A stretch of DNA of 17,581 nucleotides from an uncultured Eubacteriales bacterium (GTDB taxonomy: Bacteria; Bacillota; Clostridia; Oscillospirales; CAG-272): NCBI GenBank assembly GCA_900546635.1, contig URDS01000050.1:1-17581 (forward strand), in the 5' to 3' direction. The first letter of the stretch is position 1. Each line of letters begins with the position of its first letter. The translations under genes and the position numbers were made by a program. This document shows positions 8,166 through 13,838 of the stretch, in pieces. Below the pieces are notes generated by a model. The model worked only from the letters and a program-made list of their open reading frames with translations, was not told where the DNA came from and ran no database searches.

Positions 8166-10244
8166 TTACTGCACCGTTTTGGGTACGGTGATGTAGCCGT
8201 CCGACGCCGACGGCGCCTCGCGGAGCATTTCCTCTTGTGTAAACGCGCTGCGGACTTCGTCGGGGCGGAAAATATTCTGCGCGCCGCCGATGAGCGCCGC
8301 CGCCGGGATTCCCTCCGTATCGACTTCGGAGAGGGTATCGGCCATTTGCAGCATCGCTTCGAGTTCGGCGCGCATTTTTTCTTTTTCCTCTTGGGCGAGC
8401 GAGAGGCGCGCAAGCCGCGCCGTGCGCTCTACGTCTATTTTCGCGCCGCTCTTTTTGAGCATAGCGGGACGCGCCTTCTGCACCGCAGGCTGGCCGAGCA
8501 GTTCAAGCGCTTTGAGCTGTTCCTCGTCTACCGGCGTCGGCGCGTCGGTCATGGGACAGGAAGCGTCTTTGATTTTCGGGAACGCGATGACATCGCGTAA
8601 GGAGGACGCGCCCGAAAGCAGCATGGTCAGACGGTCAAGGCCAAACGCAAAGCCCGCGTGCGGCGGCGTTCCGTACCGGAATGCGCCGACCATGAAGCCG
8701 AAGCGCTCTTCGATCTGCGCCTTGTCAAAGCCGAGCGCGTGAAACATCTTTTCCTGAATGGCGCTGTCATGAATCCGCACGCTTCCGCTGCCGAGTTCCA
8801 CGCCGTTGAGCACGAAATCATAGGCCTGGGCGCGTACACGTTCGGGCGCGCTTTCAAGGTAGGGAATATCCTCCGGGTAGGGCATGGTAAAGGGGTGGTG
8901 CATCGCGATATAGCGGTGCTCTTCCTCGGAATATTCAAATTGCGGAAAGTCGGTGACAATCAGGAACTTGTAGCGCTTGGGGTCGCGCAGCGAGAGCATG
9001 TCGGCCACAGCCAGGCGAAGCACGCCGAGTACGCGGCGGACGTTTGCCAGCTTGTCGGCGGAGAAGATTAAAAAGTCTCCCGGCTCTGCGTCCAGCGCTT
9101 GTATGATGCGGTCGAGTTCTTCTTGTTTGAAATACTTGGTCAAAACCGAGTAGAGTTCTCCGTTTTGCCGCACGGCGATCCAAGCCATGCCTTTGGCGCC
9201 GTTTTGCGTAGCGACTTTGGTGAGTTCTTCGATCTGGGAGCGCGTAAATTCCGTGTTTTTCACATTGATCGCACGCACAACGCCGCCTTTTTTCGCAACG
9301 CTTGAAAAAACGGTGAACGAACAGTTCGCGGCAATTTCGGTAATATCGACGATCGGCATGTCAAAGCGCAGATCCGGCTTGTCGGAACCGTATTTGTCCA
9401 TGGCCTCGGTCCAGGTGATGCGCTCAAACGGCTCGCAAATGTCCAGTCCGCAGACTTCTTTGGCGATCCGCTTGAACAGGCTTTCAAGGTGTACGAGCAC
9501 ATCTTCCTGCTCGACAAAGGACATCTCCATATCCACTTGCGTGAACTCAGGCTGGCGGTCGGCGCGCAGGTCTTCGTCGCGGAAGCAGCGGGCGACCTGA
9601 TAATAGCGGTCCATACCGCCCACCATCAGAAGCTGCTTGAAAATCTGCGGGGATTGGGGCAGCGCGTAAAAACTGCCGGGATGCACGCGGCTGGGCACAA
9701 GATAGTCGCGCGCGCCTTCGGGCGTGGATTTGGTCAGCATCGGCGTTTCGACTTCGACAAATCCGGCCGCATCCAGAAAATCACGCGCCGCGCGCAGAAT
9801 ACGGTGGCGCAGCTTCAGGTTTTCCTGCAGTCCATGCCGGCGAAGATCGAGGTATCGGTATTTCAGGCGGAGATCCTCGCGCACGCTGTCCCCGTCCTCA
9901 ATCGGATAGGGCAGAGGGGCGGCCATGCTGAGCAGGCGCAACTGTGCGCCGAACAGTTCGATTTTGCCCGTGGACAGTTTTTCGTTGACTGTGTCCTCGG
10001 CGCGAAGACGAATAACGCCCTCTACTTCGATGACCGACTGGTTGCGCAGTTCTTCTGCAATCGCAAATTGTTCCGCCGGTAGTTTTGCCGCGTCCAAAAC
10101 AATCTGCAAAGTACCCTCGCGGTCGTTCAGATCCAGAAAAATGACGCCGCCCATGTCGCGCTTGGTTGCAGTCCAGCCGCAGGCGATGACGGTTTTGCCG
10201 ATATCGGCTTCGGAAAACAGGCCGCAGTATTTGGTTCTTCTCAT
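8166..10244 (-). CDS. aspS-gatC: Aspartyl-tRNA synthetase fused in frame to amidotransferase subunit C (AspRS-GatC)
   Basis: One 692-residue frame without stop. Residues 1-~105 are the OB-fold anticodon domain (CGWTATKRDMGGVIFLDL). From ~130 comes the class II catalytic core with GFVEVETPMLTKSTPEGARD (motif 1 region), FRDEDLRADRQPEFTQVD (motif 2) and GFAFGLDRLTML (motif 3, near 530), with a bacterial GAD insertion between. AspRS normally ends shortly after the CPMTDAPTPV segment near residue 565. Here a linker leads into residues ~601-692, which read as a complete GatC: DVERTARLARLSL, LQMADTLSEVDTEGI, REAPSASDGYITVPKTVQ. The ATG at 10244 has AGGTG 11 nt upstream and begins MRRTKYCG as in relatives; upstream in-frame codons lie in the T-box. 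An internal ATG at 8462 (residue 595) could give free GatC. Inferred role: physically link Asp-tRNA(Asn) formation to amidation. AspRS is probably non-discriminating, from context. Confidence 0.95.
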   Translation of the reverse strand: MRRTKYCGLFSEADIGKTVIACGWTATKRDMGGVIFLDLNDREGTLQIVLDAAKLPAEQFAIAEELRNQSVIEVEGVIRLRAEDTVNEKLSTGKIELFGAQLRLLSMAAPLPYPIEDGDSVREDLRLKYRYLDLRRHGLQENLKLRHRILRAARDFLDAAGFVEVETPMLTKSTPEGARDYLVPSRVHPGSFYALPQSPQIFKQLLMVGGMDRYYQVARCFRDEDLRADRQPEFTQVDMEMSFVEQEDVLVHLESLFKRIAKEVCGLDICEPFERITWTEAMDKYGSDKPDLRFDMPIVDITEIAANCSFTVFSSVAKKGGVVRAINVKNTEFTRSQIEELTKVATQNGAKGMAWIAVRQNGELYSVLTKYFKQEELDRIIQALDAEPGDFLIFSADKLANVRRVLGVLRLAVADMLSLRDPKRYKFLIVTDFPQFEYSEEEHRYIAMHHPFTMPYPEDIPYLESAPERVRAQAYDFVLNGVELGSGSVRIHDSAIQEKMFHALGFDKAQIEERFGFMVGAFRYGTPPHAGFAFGLDRLTMLLSGASSLRDVIAFPKIKDASCPMTDAPTPVDEEQLKALELLGQPAVQKARPAMLKKSGAKIDVERTARLARLSLAQEEKEKMRAELEAMLQMADTLSEVDTEGIPAAALIGGAQNIFRPDEVRSAFTQEEMLREAPSASDGYITVPKTVQ

Positions 10245-10324
10245 CTTAAATAGAACACCTCGCCAAAAAAATTTCAGGTTCAGCGGCGTGGTTGCCGCGT
10301 GCGGAAGAAGATACTCGGAAAAAT

Positions 10325-10358
10325 AAAAAAAGTCCTTCATCCCTATGGGACGAAAGAC
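10325..10358 (-). terminator. T-box regulated intrinsic terminator
   Basis: The transcript can form a 12-pair hairpin, GTCTTTCGTCCC with GGGATGAAGGAC across an ATA loop, followed by seven Ts (10331-10325). The TCCC at the end of the 5' arm can instead pair with the TTGGG just before the T-box bulge, so terminator and antiterminator exclude each other. It lies 80 nt upstream of the aspS-gatC start. Confidence 0.92.
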
Positions 10359-10652
10359 ACTTCCGCGGTACCACCCAACTAAACCGTTACGGTTCACTCT
10401 ATCTGTACGGAGATACGTCTGTGCGGATCTTCATACATTGCGGCTTTAACGCGCCGCGCGCGTCTGCGTCTACTGGATTGCAGTGAAAAGCATCCGAAAC
10501 AGACGCTTTGCCGACAGTTTTCGGCCTGCAAATCGTTTGGGCAGCGGCTCCGAGATGTTCTTCTTCGCAAAATCCGTACCGCGCTTTCACCGTCCGCGGT
10601 TCGCTTTGCCTACCATCTGCGAATACTCTTCTCTTCACAGCCTTTGACATTT
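10325..10652 (-). ncRNA. T-box riboswitch leader, specifier AAC (Asn) overlapping GAA (Glu)
   Basis: The universal T-box core GGGTGGTACCGCG lies at 10376-10364, with the tRNA-acceptor-binding TGGT at 10373-10370. Stem I folds by eye: GGCT (10642-10639) with AGCC (10549-10546), GA-rich kink-turn strands, GAGA (10633-10630) with TCTC (10555-10552), and TTCGC (10623-10619) with GCGAA (10568-10564). Between the last two helices is the specifier loop: AGAGTA on the 5' side and GAAGAACA on the 3' side. The codon followed by the usual purine is AAC (10559-10557), for Asn. GAA (10560-10558), a Glu codon, overlaps it; no Asp GAC codon is there. The UGGN base is U, which would pair with an A discriminator or wobble with G. 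Uncharged tRNA would stabilise the antiterminator and switch on aspS-gatC-gatA-gatB. Confidence 0.93.
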
Positions 10653-10658
10653 GCTGTT

Positions 10659-10687
10659 AGTATACCCCTTTTTTTGAAATTTGTCAA
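10659..10687 (-). promoter_or_regulatory. Sigma-A promoter of the aspS-gatC-gatA-gatB operon
   Basis: On the minus strand, TTGACA at 10687-10682 and TATACT at 10664-10659 are separated by exactly 17 nt. Transcription would begin near 10652, at the start of the T-box leader. The -35 box is fully consensus and the -10 box matches five of six. Confidence 0.9.
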
Positions 10688-10818
10688 CTGAAATACAAAA
10701 TTTTTCCCCGTTTCATCGGAACTGCCGAAAAACGGTGCGGCGCACGGCGATTTTATGGCGTAACTTTATAAAAACACTGTGGAAAACGGATAAAAATAAA
10801 AAAATCATCAAAAATGGG

Positions 10819-10847
10819 TTGACTTTTTCACAAGCGCGATTTATAAT
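10819..10847 (+). promoter_or_regulatory. Sigma-A promoter of the metNIQ operon
   Basis: TTGACT at 10819-10824 and a perfect TATAAT at 10842-10847, with a 17-nt spacer. Transcription would start near 10854, giving a leader of about 340 nt before metN. It is divergent from the aspS-gatC promoter, with about 130 bp of AT-rich DNA between the two -35 boxes (10688-10818), where I see no gene. Confidence 0.88.
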
Positions 10848-11021
10848 CTTCCTATACGAAAAGCAGGATGCCGCTGCTTCGGCGTTTTGGGGATGCTTGT
10901 TTTGCGTGTGCGGCACGATTTGCCGCAGGGATGTCCTTATAGCAGGGGGCGTTTCTTACTTTTGATAGTTTTCTGCGGTTCGGTTTTCGGCCGGGCGGCG
11001 GAATGGATTTGGAGATGCCGT

Positions 11022-11093
11022 ATGAACGCATGTTTCACGATGATGGGATGCATGTGCATGGAGATGTCCATGTGCACGTTTTGTCACGCCTGA
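11022..11093 (+). CDS. Methionine/cysteine-rich leader peptide of metNIQ (23 residues)
   Basis: ATG at 11022, TGA at 11091-11093. Of 23 residues, seven are Met (1, 7, 8, 11, 13, 15, 17) and five are Cys (4, 10, 12, 18, 21). The densest part, residues 7-18, reads MMGCMCMEMSMC. A GGAG ribosome site at 11011-11014 is 7 nt upstream, a good spacing. The frame is open further upstream to an ATG at 10893 or nearby, but no ribosome site precedes it, so the short form is preferred. It ends 35 nt before a strong terminator hairpin that precedes a methionine-importer operon. Known leader peptides of amino-acid attenuators are rich in the regulated amino acid, which supports a sensing role for Met and possibly Cys. 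The peptide itself probably has no further job. Confidence 0.72.
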   Translation: MNACFTMMGCMCMEMSMCTFCHA

Positions 11094-11128
11094 AACACTC
11101 GCGGATTCACTTCAATCTGTAGTTTTAC

Positions 11129-11163
11129 AGCGGAGAGCCGAGAGGTTTTCCGCTTATTTTTTT
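11129..11163 (+). terminator. Leader terminator upstream of metN
   Basis: An 11-pair stem, AGCGGAGAGCC (11129-11139) with GGTTTTCCGCT (11144-11154), closed by a GAGA tetraloop, then TA and seven Ts (11157-11163). Two pairs are G-T wobbles. It sits between the leader peptide and the metN ribosome site with no gene end nearby to terminate, so it must act as a conditional stop for the operon. Confidence 0.85.
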
Positions 11164-11194
11164 AAATTTTAAAGACAATCCGAAAGGATAGGTT

Positions 11195-12193
11195 ATGATC
11201 GAGATCCGAAACCTTACAAAAACGTACATGGGCGCAGCCGGGGCGTTTACGGCGATTCGCGGGATTCATCTCACGATCGGCGACGGAGACATTTTCGGCA
11301 TCATCGGACTTTCGGGCGCGGGCAAATCCACGCTGGTTCGATGTATCAATCTGCTTGAGGTTCCGACGGAGGGCGAGGTTATTTTCGACGGACAGTCGAT
11401 GACGGCGCTTTCACGGAAAGAACTGCTCGCCGCCCGCCAGAAAATGAGTATGATTTTCCAGGGCTTCAATCTGCTTTCGCAGCGCACGGCGCTCGGCAAT
11501 GTGCTGTATCCGCTGGAGATTGCGGGCATGGACAAAAAGCGCGCGTATGCCCGCGCGCGTGAACTTCTGAATTTAGTGGGGCTTGCGGATAAGGAGACTT
11601 CCTATCCGTCGCAGCTTTCGGGCGGACAAAAACAGCGCGTCGCGATCGCGCGGGCGCTTGCGACCGAGCCGCGCGTCCTGCTTTGCGACGAAGCGACGAG
11701 CGCGCTGGATCCGACCACGACCGTGCAGATTCTGGAGCTTTTAAAGGAGATTAACCAACGGCTCGGCGTGACAATCATCGTCATCACGCACGAGATGCGG
11801 GTGATTGAAAAGATCTGCAACCGCGTCGCCGTGATCGACGCGGCGGAAATCGCGGAGGAGGGGTTGGTTTCGGAGGTGTTTTTGCATCCGAAATCCAAGA
11901 TTGCCAGACGGCTGATTATGCCGGCCGGAGAGGGAATCGAGAGCGTTCTCGGACGCCGCTGTATCCGGATCACGTTTAACGGCAGCGATACGGCTGAGCC
12001 GGTCATTTCCAATATGACGATGGAATGCCGGACCGCCGTGAACATCGTTTTTGCCAATACCAAATCGCTTGACGGACGTGCGTACGGTCAAATGGTGCTT
12101 CAATTGCCGGAGGATGAGGGCGCGCAGGCGCGCGTTCTGAATTATCTCGGCGCGCATACTATTGCATTTGAGGAGGAGGTGGATGCCCTGTGA
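11195..12193 (+). CDS. metN: Methionine ABC importer ATP-binding protein MetN
   Basis: ATPase of the MetNIQ methionine (D- or L-) importer, on the cytoplasmic face. Length is 332 residues. Walker A GLSGAGKS is at residues 38-45, the ABC signature LSGGQKQR begins at 141, and Walker B VLLCDEATSALD follows near 160-171, with the switch His in VITHEM. After residue ~245 comes a C-terminal NIL (ACT-like) domain (CIRITFNGSDTAEPVISN to AFEEEVDAL), which in the E. coli protein binds methionine and inhibits transport; this domain separates MetN from generic amino-acid ATPases. AAAGGA at 11183-11188 lies 6 nt before the ATG. Its stop overlaps the metI start by four bases (GTGA). Confidence 0.95.
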   Translation: MIEIRNLTKTYMGAAGAFTAIRGIHLTIGDGDIFGIIGLSGAGKSTLVRCINLLEVPTEGEVIFDGQSMTALSRKELLAARQKMSMIFQGFNLLSQRTALGNVLYPLEIAGMDKKRAYARARELLNLVGLADKETSYPSQLSGGQKQRVAIARALATEPRVLLCDEATSALDPTTTVQILELLKEINQRLGVTIIVITHEMRVIEKICNRVAVIDAAEIAEEGLVSEVFLHPKSKIARRLIMPAGEGIESVLGRRCIRITFNGSDTAEPVISNMTMECRTAVNIVFANTKSLDGRAYGQMVLQLPEDEGAQARVLNYLGAHTIAFEEEVDAL

Positions 12194-12855
12194 GCTTTGA
12201 ACAGATGATTCCGATGCTGCTTTGGGGAATCGTGGATACGCTCTGGATTACGGTTGCGGCGACAGGGCTGTCGTATCTTATCGGAATCCCCCTCGGCGTG
12301 ATTTTGTACGGTACGGCGCGCGGCGGTATTTTTCCGCATCCGCTGCTCAATACCGTGATCGGCGTGCTGGTCAATATTCTGCGCTCGGTTCCGTTTATTA
12401 TTCTGCTGGTCATAACCCAGCCTGTGGCAAAGTTTATCGTGGGCACAAAGCTCGGAAACTCCGCGTTTGTCGTGTATCTGGTGATTGCCGCCGCGCCCTT
12501 TGTGGCGCGCATGATCGAATCTTCCCTGAGAGAAGTGGACTCAGGCGTGATCGAGGCGGCGCAGTCGATGGGAACCAATAATTTTCAAATGATCTACAAG
12601 GTTTTGATTCCCGAAGCCAAGCCGTCGCTTATCGTCGGTTCGGCGATCGCCGTGACGACGATTTTGGGTTATACGCCGATGACCTATCTTATCAGCGGCG
12701 GTGGTCTCGGCCAGCTTGCTATTCAGTACGGTCTTTACCGCTTCGATTCAACGATTATGTACGCTTCTTCTCTTTTGCTGATCGTGCTTGTGCAGATCAT
12801 GCAGGAGGTGCTCAGCGCCGTTGCGAGATCGGGCGATAAACGGATCCGCAAATAA
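12190..12855 (+). CDS. metI: Methionine ABC importer permease MetI
   Basis: A 221-residue membrane protein with about five hydrophobic helices and the ATPase-docking EAA loop (EAAQSMGTNNFQMIYKVLIPEAKPS, residues ~119-143). Size and sequence fit MetI of the MetNIQ importer. The start is a GTG at 12190 that overlaps the metN stop (GTGA), preceded by an AGGAGGAGGTGG ribosome site at 12171-12182. This arrangement implies translational coupling and matched synthesis with MetN. The stop at 12855 is followed by a 41-nt gap to metQ. Confidence 0.95.
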   Translation: MSFEQMIPMLLWGIVDTLWITVAATGLSYLIGIPLGVILYGTARGGIFPHPLLNTVIGVLVNILRSVPFIILLVITQPVAKFIVGTKLGNSAFVVYLVIAAAPFVARMIESSLREVDSGVIEAAQSMGTNNFQMIYKVLIPEAKPSLIVGSAIAVTTILGYTPMTYLISGGGLGQLAIQYGLYRFDSTIMYASSLLLIVLVQIMQEVLSAVARSGDKRIRK

Positions 12856-12896
12856 ATACGATTCCCAAAAAATTTTTACATACAAGGAGAAACAAC

Positions 12897-13700
12897 ATGA
12901 AGAAATTGATTTCCGCCGCGCTGGCCGCTCTGCTGCTTTGCGCGGGTCTTGCCGGATGCGGCAAGAAAGATGAAAACACGATCACGGTGGCGGCAAGCTC
13001 CGCGCCGCACGCGCAGATTCTGGAGCAGTGCAAGGCGGCGATGAGCGAAGCGGGCTATACGCTCGAAATCAAGGTGATGGATGATTATGTCATTCCCAAC
13101 ACCTCGACCGAGGACGGCGAGGTGGACGCCAACTATTTCCAGCATGTGCCGTATCTGGAGGAGTTCAACGCGGCCAGAGGCACGCATCTTGTCGCAGTTG
13201 CCAAAGTCCACTATGAGCCGTATGCAATTTACACCGGAACCGTGAAATCCTTTGATGAACTGACTTCGGGTGCGAAGATTGCGGTGCCGAACGATGCGAC
13301 CAACGAAGCGCGCGCGCTGCTTCTTTTGGAAGCACAGGGGCTGATTACGCTCAAAGAGGGCGCGGGTTTGCTGGCAACCAAGCAGGATATTGTTGAAAAT
13401 CCGAAGAATCTTGACATTGTTGAGATGGAGGCCGCCATGCTTCCCGGCGTGCTTGATGACGTTGCAATGGCCGTAATCAACGGCAACTATGCGATCTCGA
13501 GCGGTCTGAAGATGGCGGACGCGCTTGCCGCTGAATCGGCAGAGTCCGAATCGGCGCAAACCTATGCGAACGTTCTCGTGGTCAAGGCGGGCAATGAGCA
13601 GAATGCGGCTGTGCAGGCGCTTGTGAACGTGCTCGGCTCGGATGCGATTCGCACATATATCAACGAAACCTATGACGGCGCGGTTGTACCGCTGTTTTGA
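12897..13700 (+). CDS. metQ: Methionine-binding lipoprotein MetQ (NlpA family)
   Basis: Substrate-binding lipoprotein of the importer, 267 residues. The signal peptide ends in lipobox LAGC with the lipidated Cys at 21. The mature part starts ITVAASSAPHAQILEQ and contains EDGEVDANYFQHVPYLEEFN and NGNYAISSGL, typical of the NlpA/MetQ fold. AAGGAG at 12882-12887 serves the ATG at 12897. It is third in the metN-metI-metQ operon. Specificity for methionine over other NlpA ligands is supported by the metN NIL domain and the Met-rich leader peptide rather than by binding residues I could verify. Confidence 0.94.
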   Translation: MKKLISAALAALLLCAGLAGCGKKDENTITVAASSAPHAQILEQCKAAMSEAGYTLEIKVMDDYVIPNTSTEDGEVDANYFQHVPYLEEFNAARGTHLVAVAKVHYEPYAIYTGTVKSFDELTSGAKIAVPNDATNEARALLLLEAQGLITLKEGAGLLATKQDIVENPKNLDIVEMEAAMLPGVLDDVAMAVINGNYAISSGLKMADALAAESAESESAQTYANVLVVKAGNEQNAAVQALVNVLGSDAIRTYINETYDGAVVPLF

Positions 13701-13786
13701 CCTGAAAAGGGATGAAAGCGGCGGCTGCTGATAAAACGGTAACACAAAAAATGAACAGGCAGTTGCCATAAGAAACTGCAAGGGTA

Positions 13787-13829
13787 AACAGCCGGGAGGT
13801 CTTTGACCTCCCGGCTGTTGTTCTTTATT
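13787..13829. terminator. Intrinsic terminator between metQ and the SLH protein gene
   Basis: A perfect 15-pair stem, AACAGCCGGGAGGTC (13787-13801) and GACCTCCCGGCTGTT (13805-13819), with a TTT loop, followed by GTTCTTTATTT on the plus strand. The minus-strand exit is TTTACCCTTG, so it is stronger for metNIQ, but the symmetric stem probably also stops the SLH transcript, whose gene ends at 13839. The 86 bases before it hold only a weak GCAGTT/AACTGC inverted repeat. Confidence 0.88.
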
Positions 13830-13838
13830 TCCGTTCGT

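Larger units (their letters stand above)
10854..11194 (+). promoter_or_regulatory. metNIQ leader RNA with a leader peptide and terminator (candidate attenuator)
   Basis: About 340 nt from the inferred start to metN. In order: a perfect 7-pair hairpin TGCGGCA/TGCCGCA (10909-10927); a Shine-Dalgarno GGAG (11011-11014); the Met/Cys-rich leader ORF (11022-11093), which contains a 10-pair hairpin TGTGCATGGA/TCCATGTGCA (11053-11076); a small hairpin CTGTA/TACAG (11117-11130); and the intrinsic terminator (11129-11163). A possible antiterminator is CTCGCGG (11098-11104) with CCGAGAG (11138-11144), six pairs and one mismatch, which would break the terminator. I see no SAM-riboswitch core and no T-box core here. 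The ribosome-attenuation reading is an inference from this arrangement. Confidence 0.65.

Noticed and set aside
8153..8413. 87-codon upstream extension of gatA
   Set aside because: Very basic low-complexity translation that is an out-of-frame reading of gatC; the ATG at 8152 has AAGGAGG.
10399..10650. 83-codon minus-strand open frame within the T-box region
   Set aside because: The RNA structure and T-box core explain this sequence; an ATG there lies in stem I.
10681..10965. 94-codon plus-strand open frame between the divergent promoters
   Set aside because: It begins inside the aspS promoter and overlaps the metN promoter, with no ribosome site.
10854..11021. SAM riboswitch or Met T-box upstream of metN
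   Set aside because: I searched by eye for the SAM-I core and the T-box core GGTGGNACC and found neither; only hairpins and the leader peptide.
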